The notes: a model not told the origin generated them from the letters alone. Positions 1 through 13,991 are shown, counted from the first letter of the stretch. The stretch is DNA of 64,000 bases from Mermis nigrescens (GCA_036768485.1 JAVLUZ010000154.1:47105786-47169785); one strand, 5' to 3'. A program made the numbers and translations.

Positions 1-112
1 GACTCGTCTTTAATAAATAATTATTTTTATCATCATAAATGCACTATTCTTAAACTTCAGTAGAATGATGAATATCTTTCAAAATAGGATAATCAAGCTG
101 AAATCTGCTGAT

Positions 113-206
113 ATGTCGAGTTGGCGCAGTGGTTGACAACTCCGTTCTCGGATGCGGTATTAAAGAAAGAATGATGGGTTCGAATCTTCTGAATGCTGAC
201 TTTTTT
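113..206 (+). repeat. tRNA-like unit (SINE head or tRNA pseudogene)
   Basis: An A-box-like stretch (TGGCGCAGTGG, about 122-132) and a B-box-like stretch (GGTTCGAATCT, 178-188) lie at tRNA-gene spacing. A run of six T follows at 201, as at a Pol III terminator. The acceptor stem pairs only partly (GTC/GAC at the ends) and the anticodon stem does not fold cleanly, so this is more likely a tRNA-derived SINE head or decayed tRNA than a working tRNA. Confidence 0.4.
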
Positions 207-269
207 CATTTTTTTAATTCTTTTGGCAAAACCATGTACTTCATTTGACTCATTTATCTATTTAGGTTC

Positions 270-1330
270 TGCAGATAACACTTTTTTGTTTTTTGAATTT
301 CACCTCAGTTCTCGAATGGGAGTGTAGAGAGTGCGAAAAATCTGGGGGCGAAAAGACATTTTGGCCGAGTTTTTGACATGTGTATGTCTGCCAACAACTC
401 CAGTTATAGTTTTAGGAAATTATTTCTGACAGAAATGTACTTCGGATCAAGGGCTATCTTGTGCTTACCAGCAAACTTTTCTACAATCAATACGGAGTTA
501 GTACCAGGGTTTTAAGCTTTACTCTCTAGTGGATGAGTAAAAAACAGATTTTGTCCAAGATTTCTCTGCCAAAAGTTGGGGTTAATTAAATAAAATAGAA
601 ATAAAGTAACTTCTAATGGCTACACGTCGAAGCGAGCCGCGTTCAAAAAATGTTATATTGAGTTGTTTATGGGGCGTAAAGTTTAAAATCTGAGGTGTAA
701 AGTGGGCGAAAAAACAGGTTTTTTCGTATTTTGATTGATAAATCGTATCAAATATTTTGCGTAACATAAGTTTAGCACATACAAACCTTCTACAATCAAA
801 GGGCAACAAACTGGCCCGAACCGAATTTATTTACATTCAATGGGCGTTAGGTTCAGATTTTTAAAGTTTACAATGTGGTGGACAGTGGAAAATACGTGTT
901 TGTACATTTTTTGTTCGCCACTTTCTCTGTTCAGAAGTCGGGCGAGGTCGAGTAGGATAAAAATAAAGTAAAATTCTAGTTTTTTTCTACGTAAAATCAG
1001 AATTGGGAATCTGACTGTTAGTATTCTCTACACTTAGTAGTTTTGTAAAGTTTGCATAATTCATTTGTTGTTAATATGTAGTTTATACTACAAATTTATT
1101 TTACTACCAAATCTGAGCGTTAGTGTTCCTTACACTTGATATTTGCGTGAAATTTTGGAATTTTTGCAGAAAAACTTTGTTTTATTAATTTACCAACATC
1201 CCACCTTTTCAATTTTCTTAAAGTTTATAATCTTTTACAATTCTCTTCATAATTTAATGGTAGGTTTAAACTTTAAGTTTCTCTTGGTTTACAACTCTCG
1301 CTTAGCAAGCTCATTTTTCAACTGATCAAT
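270..1330. repeat. degenerate repeat array, left arm of a distant inverted repeat
   Basis: Variants of a motif around TAAAGTTTACAATCTAGTGGATG recur near 500-535, 650-705, 835-900, 1010-1060 and 1110-1290, giving a diverged array of roughly 160-170 bp period. The segment 270-560 matches the reverse complement of 5060-5345 by eye over about 290 bp. No protein is recognised. It could be an old satellite or the ends of a transposable element. Confidence 0.45.
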
Positions 1331-2211
1331 CGCGTTTAGTTCGGAATTGGTGGACGGGCCTTATTTTATTACTCGGCTTAAATAATCCAAGTGACTGTCT
1401 TTTGAATATTTTCTTTATCGCAAATTCAAACACCCAAATTTCAATTTAAAAATCACAAAAATTATTTCATAATTTTTATGTAAGATGACTGGCTGGTTGA
1501 GAGCTCTTTTTTGTTGTTTTCATTGTTCATTGTGCTCGTAGGAACCAGAAAAGAAATAGTTTTTCGCCATAGGTATTCTCTGGCGAAAGCAAGTTAACAA
1601 AGCTTTTTGCGTCAATTATTATTTTGGTCCAAAATAGGTCAACTGACCTAGGGCAAAATTCCGGGGTTACTTAATTACTACTGCGTTAGGTTTTTAGGGC
1701 ATAGCTGCCAATAGCTCCGTAGGTACGGACGAATTTAGGTCCGAGGAGTTTGAGACCGTAGTCATTGAGGGTCGTGTGGTTGAGTCCGGCGTTTCGCCCT
1801 AGCAACCTGACCAGCGCTAAGTGTAGCCAGGTACTTAAGTAAGTCCCGTAGGTACGTTATATGTCGTTTCCAAGTTAATTTAAATGTGGAACGACCTCTA
1901 TAACTTACAGGACTGTTTAGAATGTAACATATATTTACTATAGCTAATAAAAATTAGTAAACTTTATACTTCCGATAATCAAGAGCATATCTAACTCAGT
2001 TTTAAATTCTATGCAGTCTGATTGATTTCAAAAGGTAGACGGTTAAAAAATCTAGGGAGTATTTTTTAAAACAATATTTTTTAAATTTAGAGGCAATTAA
2101 TTTATGTTAAGAACAATATTGTTTTCCGCGTTCTTGGACTGCTGTCATTATTGTGGTCTGTATGTGTTTGCTGACTGATGCACTGAAGTCATGCTAATTA
2201 AAAGTAGGGTT
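1331..2211. other. no gene recognised
   Basis: AT-rich sequence without a recognisable ORF. A more GC-rich patch at about 1690-1860 contains short palindromes such as CCGTAGGTACGG, but I cannot assign it. Confidence 0.5.
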
Positions 2212-2970
2212 CTAGCAAAGAAAAATGCTCCGATGGAACAAAAAAGATGAATATACTTGGAATTGTGGATTATTAAGGATGTAAAAGGAGGGGACTAGGG
2301 AGAATCTACCTAAAGTCGCAAAATCTGCTAAAAATCACACTTTCTCTAAGCAACGCAAAAAATCGAAGTATATTCTGCAGCCTCTAAAAAAGTGTCTTTT
2401 TTTAAATAATGTTCAAAGTTTCAGATAAGAGTGTATTAACGAAATCTGTAATGTTTATTTTTTTTAAATTGCTGGCAAGTAGCAACGCTGACTAGCTTCG
2501 TATCCTGATTGATAGAAAACTAAGTGGTTCTGTATTTAAAGTTGCTTTATTTTGTTTTGAGCATTAAAGCAAGCAAAGCAGGGGCCGATTGATTAGTGCA
2601 CACAATCCGTAAGGGCATGCTAGTGTACCTACATTTAGTCTGTTTCAAGTCAACTTACGCGTATCTACTGTTTTAAAGCATTCATTCAATTGGCTTAGAA
2701 AGACTGTTAGTTTACTCAACATCATTGCCCATTGCTACTGCATAGCTAATGTGCTGCTTATTCAATCATTTTATGGTTAAATAATTATTTCAATCTGTTG
2801 GCCGCAGAATACACTTCGATTTTTTGCGTTGCTTAGAGAAAGTGTGATTTTTAGCAGATTTTGCGACTTTAGGTAGATTCTCCCTAGTCCCCTCCTTTTA
2901 CATCCTTAATAATCCACAATTCCAAGTATATTCATCTTTTTTGTTCCATTGGAGCATTTTTCTTTGCTAG
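2212..2970. mobile_element. foldback/MITE element with ~170-bp terminal inverted repeats
   Basis: The segment 2212-2382 is nearly identical to the reverse complement of 2800-2970, with only a few mismatches over about 170 bp. Both ends carry CTAG followed by CAAAG, consistent with a TA or CTAG target-site duplication. The 420-bp interior has no transposase. This fits a nonautonomous DNA transposon. The high arm identity suggests a fairly recent insertion. Confidence 0.8.
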
Positions 2971-2972
2971 TC

Positions 2973-3142
2973 TATAGTCTGTTTCACATAACTTCGTGCA
3001 TAAATTCTTAGAATTTTCGTCGACAGTAGGCCGAGGGTTACGATAATTATATATCATATCAATGCTATAATCGCAATCTGTCAGCTTATTGTCGGAAATA
3101 GGTTTAAAATTTATGACCGAAGTTGTGTGAAACAGAGTATAG
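2973..3142. mobile_element. 170-bp MITE, TAGTCTGTTTCACAT family, copy 1
   Basis: The element starts TATAGTCTGTTTCACATAA and ends GTGTGAAACAGAGTATA, so the termini are inverted repeats beginning with TA. The interior includes CGATAATTATATATCA and AATCGCAATCTGTCAGCTTA, shared with copies at 12396 and 21604. TA-flanked short TIRs suggest a Tc1/mariner-derived MITE. It directly abuts the preceding foldback element. Confidence 0.75.
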
Positions 3143-3679
3143 GTGCCTGACTGACAAATTCTATTGATTTACACAGATTACGTATTTTTAGCTGCAAGTA
3201 CGGAAAAACTAAACTGCTAACTACCTTAAGACATGAATTTTAATTAGCTGATACTCAACTGACTTTTTCTGCTCATGTCTTGACACTTTGTGCTAATACA
3301 TATTTGTACAGTTCTATATCTTTTCCGAATTTCGAAAATATAGCGGATTTGTCGTCTTGATTTGCAAATTGATTTGTAAACTTTAAAAGCTAAGTACATT
3401 TGCAATATCTCACACAATTGTATGCATTCCATCCTGATAATCGATCTGACTGGAATTCGTGTAATGTTCTGTTGCGGGGGCCGGTTTCAATATGACAAAC
3501 TTAAGTCCTAAATTTCGAACTAGGATAAATCCGAACTTAAGTCGGTTTTAATAAAAAATTAAATCCGAACTCGTTAAGTTGGATCTTAAGTTTTTGGCGA
3601 AAATCGAGCTCAATTGCTGCTCGTCGGAAGCGTACAGGGCAACAGACTTGTGAGGAGGGCACATCGGGTCCAAAGTATA

Positions 3680-3926
3680 GATGGATAGCGTGGCCGATCT
3701 AAAAGGGTCAGCCAGTCTGGGGGAGGGGTGAAAAATTGATCTTTTTCAGGCCAAAATGACTTCAAAACTGGTATAAGCGAAAATAGTGTTCAAACAGTAT
3801 TATTACACAGTTTCTGGTCAATTTGAAGCACTTTTGAAAAAAAATTTCAATTTTCATCCGTTTTTGGCCTTCAATTTGCCTGATTTTCACCACTAAATTT
3901 CTAATCCTTTTCATTTTGGAGGTCAG
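3680..3926 (+). mobile_element. family C MITE copy (GTGGCCGATCT...), nested
   Basis: This repeat shares the core AATTTGAAGCACTTTTGAA and the AACTGGTATAA / AATAG(C/T)GTT blocks with copies at 15360, 17040 (reverse), 21848 and 60345 (reverse). It lies inside the 3474-4682 element. Confidence 0.6.
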
Positions 3927-3927
3927 G

Positions 3928-4222
3928 ACCACACATGGGCGTGGGGGGTTTGGGGGGGTGGTATGCACTCCCCCAGAAGTTGAAATAGCTTCCCAGAAAT
4001 CAAAATACCCCCAGAATTCAAATTTTGAAATTTTTTTGCTTTTTTCGTGATTTTTTGATGCCATTGGATAGTGCTCGATGAGAAACATCGAAAAATGGTG
4101 TTTTTTCGCCATACAACCACTTTTAAGACCATTTTTTTGACCTTTGAAAATTTTTTCACCCCCCCCCGCCAGAATTTTGCTGCGGACCCCCCAAACCTTC
4201 CCCCTGCGTGCATGTCTGGTCC
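3928..4222 (+). mobile_element. family A hAT-like MITE copy, nested
   Basis: This copy carries the family core ATAGTGCTCGATGAGAAAC and the GGTGTTTTTTCGCCATAC block. The left end CACACATGGGCG and right end GTGCATGTCTG are diverged versions of the family TIR. Peptides readable here are by-products of the repeat's nucleotide conservation. Confidence 0.65.
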
Positions 4223-4689
4223 TAAGTCCAACAAGCCCTGTTGCTCGCTCTTTATCAATGTAGTCATTCATCTAAGCGATTATCCCCATTTATTTGTCCC
4301 GTTGTCCTTGTTTCACTGTTAAAAAGCATGGAGGACGAAAAACGATCATCTAATTAGTCAACAAAACAAATTGAAATACTGAAAGAGCTGTAACTTATCA
4401 AGCGACAAGCGAGAATTACTTGAAGCAGAATTTAATAATGTAGATTCTAAAAAGAGGCGGCCAGCTATTGTAGAATTGTGCAGAACTGAACTGACTTAAG
4501 AAAGCTCCGTGCTGTCTTAAATATTTGCCACTGAAGTCGGAACTTAAGTTTGGACTTAAGTTCGGACTTTTAAGTCCGAACTTAAAATTCATATTGAAAC
4601 CGCTAAGTTCGGATTTAAGTTCTAATTTTGAACTTAAGTCTGATTTCAGACTTAAGTCGCTATATTGAAACCGGCCCCCGGTCATTATG

Positions 4690-4895
4690 TATGCACCTAT
4701 TGCCGACTTTCCAGATTTTAGTCGGCGATATCGCCGATTCTTACGATTTTCCCGATTTTTAGTCGGCGATATTGTAGACTTTCCCGACTTTCGTCGGCGA
4801 TATCGCCGACTTTTCCGATTTTTGTCGGCGATATCGGCGACTTTCCCAACTGAATCGGTAGAATCGGCGATATCGCCGACAAAAATCGGCGATAC
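4690..4895. repeat. tandem array of the palindrome GTCGGCGATATCGCCGAC
   Basis: Units of about 40 bp are made of GTCGGCGATA(T/TCGCC) palindromes separated by GACTTTCCCGATTTT-like spacers. At least five palindromic cores are visible. The array directly follows the right end of the 3474-4682 element. Both strands are open over about 270 bp only because the repeat lacks stops, so I do not call it coding. Confidence 0.75.
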
Positions 4896-5059
4896 AGCAG
4901 ACTTTTACTTCGGAAGCGGGCTTTACGCCTCCACAAATAACTCAATATTGCCTTTTTAAACGCATTTTGCTGCGACGTGTAGCCCTTAGAATGCACTTTA
5001 TTTTTATTTTATTCAATTCAACTTGTCCCGACTGATAAATTGAGGAGTTGACGGAGAAA

Positions 5060-5345
5060 TACGAGAGAAAACCTGTTTTTAACACCATCCACTAGATTGT
5101 AAACTTTAAACCCCTGGCACTAACTCCATATTGAGTGTAAAAAAGTTTACCGGTAAGCAGAAAGTAGCCATGGGTTCCAGTACATTTCCATTAGTAAAAA
5201 TTTTTTGGGACCCATAACTGGAGTTATAAGCAGACAGAAAGAAGACGAAAATGCGTTCAAAAACTGTCTTTACTTTTGCAGATTTTCACACTTTGCACTC
5301 CCCCTCTAGAACTAATGCGAAATTTGAGAAACAAAAAATTTATCA
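5060..5345. repeat. right arm of the 270-560 inverted repeat
   Basis: The reverse complement aligns with 270-560, including the shared blocks ACTCCAGTTAT, GTGCTTACC and AATCTAGTGGATG. Identity is roughly three quarters by eye. Related diverged sequence continues to about 5545. Confidence 0.5.
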
Positions 5346-5558
5346 TATAAAGAATTTATTTTCTACAATTCTACACTATTAAATTGCATGGGGAATTTAT
5401 GCTGAGTTGTTGACAAGCTCTCCGAAAAAACCGTCAAAAGTTTCTATATGTTATAACGTTATGCAAGAACTTTACACACTCATTACAAGCTGAATGTGGA
5501 GTGTAAAGAAAAACGAAAAAAACACGGGCATCGAATTTTTTAAAACACTAGCACATTG

Positions 5559-5640
5559 CCTGTTTCACATAACTTAAGCATAAAGTTTAAAAATTCTTAA
5601 CGAATATATGCCAACAGATTACGATAATTATATTCAGCAG
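5559..5640 (+). mobile_element. truncated TAGTCTGTTTCACAT-family MITE
   Basis: GCCTGTTTCACATAACTTAAGCATAAA followed by GATTACGATAATTATAT matches the left half of the family. The right half is missing and is replaced by the tandem repeat that follows. Confidence 0.5.
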
Positions 5641-5785
5641 GCACGTAAGTAGCTGTGTGGGGACGAGTCGCCTCTAATTTTGGCAAGAATACGTAGGTAG
5701 CTGTAGGGGACGAGTCCCCTCTAATTTTGCAAGAATGCGTACGTAGCTATAGGTGGACGAGTCCCCTCTAATTTTGGCAGAACGA
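5638..5785 (+). repeat. three tandem ~57-bp units
   Basis: Three consecutive units contain ACGTA(A/G)GTAGCTGT...GGACGAGTC(G/C)CCTCTAATTTTG(G)CA. The first begins GCAGGCACGTAAGTAGCTG, resembling the end of family B elements found further downstream. Confidence 0.7.
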
Positions 5786-5939
5786 GTATTTTTTACAAGG
5801 GTCCCCCAAGACAAAAAATTGAAAATGTTTTAAGCGTAACTACTGTAAAATTGGGCGAAATTGGTCACTCTTTGAAATATTTTGCAGCACAAAAACTGTA
5901 TTATGCAATCACTATGAAATTTGGCATAAATTTACAAAA

Positions 5940-6150
5940 TATCAATGCAAAATTATCTTAACCTCAAAAACTGGAATAGACGCTGAAATAGCGTTAAAAC
6001 TATCTTATTCTACAGCTTCTAATCAATTTCGGACTTTCGGGCACTTCTATGAAAAATTTTTATTTTTTTCATTTTTGGCCTTCTGCCTCATCTCCCAGAA
6101 AATTTCATTCTTTTTATTCTCAACCCCCTACGTGCATGTCTGGTAGGTAC
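5940..6150 (+). mobile_element. family C MITE copy, diverged
   Basis: Contains CCTCAAAAACTGGAATAGACGCTGAAATAGCGTT and the ATTTTTGGCCTTCTGCCTCAT block in family order. The ends are poorly defined. Confidence 0.5.
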
Positions 6151-6654
6151 CGACCACTCTTTCTACTATGAATGTATCTTATATAATATTGTTGTATAGG
6201 TACCAGTTATCATTTCCGTATTGCAGTTTTCCATTACAGCTAAGGTACGTTTCTCATTCCTCGGAAGCTCAATGAAATGAGCTTGTAATTTATTTGCATT
6301 TCTTCTGTAAGAGGCTTCTCAAGGAAAAAATTCAAAGCTGCTGAAGCTCGTTTGAAAGACAGCAAAAATATATATTTTAATACGCTCTTGAGCTAATAAA
6401 CCTGAGTTTGAATAAGTCATTGTGAATACATAAGAAATTTTCAATTATTCTCTGGGCACACCTACTATCTTTCTTTGCAATGCAGAATTTAGTAAGCAAG
6501 TCAAGAAACCTTGCAAGTTCGCGCTCAAACGAATGTTGAGAAATTATTCGTACAGTCATGCAAATCAATTGCAAACCATAAGGAGTTTTAGAAAAAACAA
6601 AAAAACATGATGTAGTACAGGAGTTATCCGCAGAATGCAAAAGTTTGAAAAATG

Positions 6655-6865
6655 GGAAATTTTCACGGGAAACTAAGCAAAATGAAGGTTAAAAATAATT
6701 GAGAAACTAACATTTTCTTCAAAAATACTTGAAATTGACAAAATGATTAACGCAGTTTTAACGCTATTTTTAGTATTTATACCAATTTTTGAGGTCTTTT
6801 TTATTTGACCCAAAAACGCTCACTAACTTACCCCCACTTCGGCTGACCTCCCAGACCAACCAGTT
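6655..6865 (-). mobile_element. family C MITE copy, reverse orientation
   Basis: The reverse complement carries the AAAAATTGGTATAAATACTAAAAATAGCGTTAAAACTGCG block and the GACCTCCCAGACC end. It is diverged. Confidence 0.5.
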
Positions 6866-6869
6866 GAGA

Positions 6870-9192
6870 CGTCGACGGTGTTTTTAACTCAATCGATGTT
6901 AATTTCACTGGGGAACTACGTTGCAAATCTCTTACCTAATTTATCATTAAGAAACGGCAATATCAGCGGCGAATCCAGGAATTTCATAATAAGAGCGACC
7001 GTACGTACATGACTTTTTCCCAAACAGTCAAAAAAGGCCAAAAATCCGCTGTTCAATTACAGATAGCAGCTTTTCGCCGTTTCACATTGTCTTTTTTTCA
7101 AAATCAGTTTTCAAGAAAGATTTTTTCCGCAAAATCATCGACACTTTTGGGCGCAAGTTTTTAAAATTAGAGCTCCATTTCCTGAATTTTTGCAATTGGA
7201 GATTCAAGCCTTTGGAGCATTTGACGCCAAGTGACCAAATTTTTTTGAAATTTGTGCCAAAAATGAAAGAAAAGAATAATAGTTATTTAAGCTGCGAAAA
7301 TTGTAAGTAATGAAAACAGTCATTTCTGTAATAACTTATTCCTGACACAAAAATATAGCTTTCAAGCCGCAAAGATGGTGGATAAATGCATTTACCTAAT
7401 TATTATGGATTATCACAATGAACTATACATACGTCCAAAATCATTGCGAAGACATAACCATTCTTTATCTCACCAACTCTGTTGGGCCAACCCCTTAAAT
7501 CCGCCCCTGGGGCAATTTTAACGTCTGAAATCTGCAGCATCATTAGAATGTTAATGCGTGCATTTAATCAGGCCCGTATCCAGGATTCGTCGGTCAAGGG
7601 TTAGGGGCGGAGTCAATATAAATTGATCTATGTTTCGGACAATTCGTCGGCATAGCTCGCAAAAACCGCATTTTTGACGTTTTTCGAAATGCTCTATCCA
7701 TTAAGATCATAAAATTCGAACTTCTTTTTGAGAAAAATTTTGTTTCGATCCAAATGCTGTAAAAAATGTCATTTTTTGGTCGCGCTACAGGGCCAACCGA
7801 AATGATAAAAAATATTTCACTCCCATACGCAAATTTGCATGCATTAAATAGGTATTAGTAGATGTTATTATGTTACTCATTAATGCGGTAGTCTCGCGCG
7901 GTAGCACTTCCGAATAATATTCTAACGCAGATGTGTGGCGCATTATGTAATGCGTAAATTTGATTGCGAGTGCGCTATATAAAGACCATTACGCGCTCAG
8001 TGCAACCTTTTTTTGCTGTTTGGCGGAATAGAAAAGAGGTGGTCGACTTGACTCGTCATTCAGCCAATCAGTCTCATTCGTTTTATTTCGTGCGTGGTCA
8101 GCGATATCAAGCCGAAGAGGCGGTTCTTATGTTGTCATTACTCATTTCGTGTAATTGAGCAACAGAAAAATTTCTCAATTTTAACATTTGTATACTCGTT
8201 CACAAAGCATTTGCCTGATTGACGGGCGCTTATTCCATCTTTTGATATTATTTAAGTCGGCGGTTCACAAGCTAAATTTGAAGCCTAACCCTTTATTCGA
8301 TTTGACGTAAAATTACTCGACGGAAATTATCCTAGATATTGCATAAAATTTATCTTTTCAATCAACTGCGTTTCTATGAAAGAAATATCCAATGAGGTAT
8401 TTACGGCATCTTCTTAGTGTGCGCCTAAGCAAGACAGGGGGCTGCTTCCACACGTGGGCAAGGCGGGTGGGAGTTAAGACCCCGAGGATCCGGCAGACCC
8501 CCCAGAATTGAATTTTTCATGTTTTTTGGGATTTTTTGCCAGTTTTACACCACCCAGACCCCGGTGATTGGCAGCTGCCCATGTATGGCTGCGTCCCCTC
8601 TTTGGTCTGAGTGCTTAGGAGAAAAGTACACTGCTATCATTCTACTTCCGTTACATATCCCTAAATTTCTTTCGATACTAATCAGTGTTCTGATTCACGG
8701 TAGTTTTTCCGCACAAAATTCGAAAAAAGGTGCATCGGGAGTGGCTGTGGAGGCTGCAAAACGTTGAGCTAACAGCAGACTATGAAGCTTTCTGCTCAAT
8801 TGAATGTTTCAACCCATGGGTTCTCGTATCCGTCTCTTACTAATGAGAAATCTACCGTGAAATTAATAAATATGCCGATAATTTTTTTAAATTCATAATA
8901 AATTTAATTTATGTCCTTCAAATGTTGTGTTTCTGACATATCTATATAGGTATCTACTTTTATTTTAATATTTTTGGCCTGTCTTGCGATTATGTACGTA
9001 TGATGAATAAAAATTTGCAGTAATTTTCCAGTATATAATTATTTCCAAAATCCATTTTTATGCAGAGGCTTGAAACTTCTGGTTTCATCTTAAAAGTGTC
9101 TTCAATATTTTTCATTAGTGCTTATTATAGCATTCACTGATATTCTAGAGAAATTCTTCTTACTTGCGCATTGAAATCTAATCAATTTTCAG
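6870..9192. other. no gene recognised; scattered repeat debris
   Basis: No ORF with a credible product. The 7440-7515 segment resembles the tail of the family H repeat (TTTATCTC.CCAA ... TTAAATCCGCCCCTG). An AG acceptor-like tract precedes 9193, so a 5' untranslated exon of the teashirt-like gene may lie upstream, but I cannot locate it. Confidence 0.4.
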
Positions 9193-9202
9193 CCGTGGCA
9201 AC

Positions 9203-9290
9203 ATGCCAAGACGTAAACAAACGCTGCCTAAAAAGCATGGCAATATGGATGATTCTGGGGAAGAAATGCAACAGCTAGAACTCGTCCAAG
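9203..9290 (+). CDS. teashirt-like exon 1: MPRRKQ N-terminus
   Basis: The reading frame opens at ATG (context GGCAACATGCC) and encodes 29 residues, starting MPRRKQTLPKKHGN and ending EEMQQLELVQ, plus one nt. The donor is CCAAG|GTATTT at 9291. An AG at 9191-9192 after TCAATTTTC may be the acceptor of a 5'-UTR-containing exon. The basic MPRRKQ start is known in TSHZ proteins. The related SALL/FOG motif recruits NuRD, and that role is only inferred here. The exon is too short to be found as an ORF. It is supported by motif, donor and phase match with exon 2. Confidence 0.7.
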
Positions 9291-12300
<3,010 letters not shown>

Positions 12301-12395
12301 CGAGGAATGAAGGATTGCCTTATTTTTTATTTAAATTGAAAGATAAAGTTTTAAGCGAAGAATTACACTGCCACATTATGAATGAATGATGGGCT

Positions 12396-12566
12396 TATAG
12401 TCTGTTTTAAACAAGCTTGGTCATAAGTTTTTAAAATTAACTCCGACAAAAGGCTGACAGATTGCGATTATAGCATTGATCTGATATATAATTATCGTAA
12501 TATGTCAGCTTACTGTTGAGAAAAATGCTTAAAATTTATGTCCAAACTTATGTGAAACAGACTACA
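12396..12566. mobile_element. TAGTCTGTTT MITE, copy 2
   Basis: Starts TATAGTCTGTTTTAAACAAG and ends TTATGTGAAACAGACTACAG. The interior has GATTGCGATTATAGCATTGAT and CGTAATATGTCAGCTTA, matching copies 1 and 3 in reverse or forward order. Confidence 0.75.
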
Positions 12567-13199
12567 GTTGATCGAACGACTGATTAAAAAGAGGACAAAC
12601 TTCGCATCGTGTTCGTACATATCGTTAGTTTTATTGCGAATAACAATTTCAAGGTACTGAAATGTTTTGAAATAAAATTAATTCTGAAATAATTAATGCC
12701 GCCAAAACAGACATCCGTGACAACGCCAGCATTTTTTGTTATTTTGGAATACTGTGGCAGTACATGTAGTAATCAGCATTTATAACATTCAAAAGGAAGC
12801 ATAAGGAATCTAAGAAATCGTAATCACGCATATAACATTTAACAAAGGACAGAGAAATCATTGAACTACCGTTAAAGAAACGAAGCAAGTCGAAAAGACA
12901 TCTTAATTTGTAGCAGTAATAAGCAGGAAGTTAAAAAACGACTCTTAATTACGATTTTACTGCTTTTGACTGAAAGCAAGCAAATTGAACTCAAGTGTAG
13001 ATTTTACGTGTTCTGTGCACTATTATTTGTAGATTTTTATTTATTAATTTTATTTATTTGTCACCATGCTTGTTGATGGACAGCTTAAGAAATCATGTTG
13101 CTTTCGGAATCTGCGGATCTCAGCTGGAACATCACTCTTAGTTAATTCAGCAGAATAACTTCATTTGCTATTATAAATATACTATTATAAATATTATAA

Positions 13200-13316
13200 A
13201 TACCCCACACGCCCACGTATGGTTGTGACATATTTTATTTTTGATGTCACCTAGAATACCACACAGAGAATTACGTGTTCTGGGGGGTTTGTTCCCCGAA
13301 TGACTACTGACCCCGC
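13200..13316 (+). repeat. 117-bp exact direct duplicate of 13875-13991
   Basis: Every base matches 13875-13991 on reading. It contains the right end of a family A MITE (GCCCACGTATG), its 8-bp TSD GTTGTGAC and about 80 bp of downstream flank. Confidence 0.9.
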
Positions 13317-13638
13317 TATATTATAAATAATGTCCTGAAGAGCAGGTTTGGTATTCGAAGCAGCAAACAATTCGTAAAACTAATTTAATATTTTGAATTC
13401 ATTAATATTTAACATGATGCATAAAACACTTTTTACTGCAGTTTTTTATGCAAAAAAGATTCTGTAACCGGTTTCACATTACCTTGCGGTTTCCACTTTA
13501 GAATTTTGACCGACAAAATTATTTACGGTAGCCTTAAATCCTAAATGAATGCTCGTGTTCCTTTGTTTTAGCCTAAGGGGTCAAATATGTTGGAATAAAC
13601 AGAAACTTTCACAAAAAATACAAATGTTGTGTTGTGAC

Positions 13639-13896
13639 CATAGGTGGGCAGCACCAAACTTCTGGGGGAGTGCAAGATTTTTCAAAGGTCAAAAAATGTT
13701 TAAAATGGTGGTATGGCGAGAAAACACCATTTTTCAACGTTTCTTATCGAGCGCTATCTATTGGCATCAAAAAATTACGAAAAAAACAAAAACAATTTCG
13801 AAAATTGTATTCTGGGGGGAGTATTTCGGTTTCTGTGGGGGAGGGGGTTATTCGGCCTTCGGGGGTAGGGGTGCATACCCCACACGCCCACGTATG
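13639..13896 (-). mobile_element. family A hAT-like MITE with perfect 8-bp TSD
   Basis: The ends are CATAGGTGGGCAGCA and GCCCACGTATG, forming an inverted repeat. GTTGTGAC directly precedes (13631-13638) and follows (13897-13904) the element. Eight-bp TSDs and a CA..TG-type TIR fit hAT. The core is in reverse orientation relative to the copy at 25239. Confidence 0.85.
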
Positions 13897-13991
13897 GTTG
13901 TGACATATTTTATTTTTGATGTCACCTAGAATACCACACAGAGAATTACGTGTTCTGGGGGGTTTGTTCCCCGAATGACTACTGACCCCGC
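13875..13991 (+). repeat. second copy of the 117-bp exact duplicate
   Basis: Identical to 13200-13316. This is the copy joined to the complete MITE, so the upstream copy is probably derived from it. Confidence 0.9.

Larger units (their letters stand above)
3474..4682. mobile_element. 1.2-kb inverted-terminal element with CTTAAG-rich subterminal repeats
   Basis: The left end CGGGGGCCGGTTTCAATAT matches the reverse complement of the right end. Both subterminal regions are dense in ACTTAAG / TCCGAACTTAAG repeats (3500-3600 and 4540-4660). Two other MITE-like repeats sit inside. No transposase is visible, so it is a nonautonomous element of unknown superfamily. Confidence 0.65.

Noticed and set aside
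13549..13929. ORFs of about 90-126 codons containing VVWRENTIF or similar
   Set aside because: The same peptide recurs at all family A MITE copies in either orientation, with frame breaks, so nucleotide-level repeat conservation explains it.
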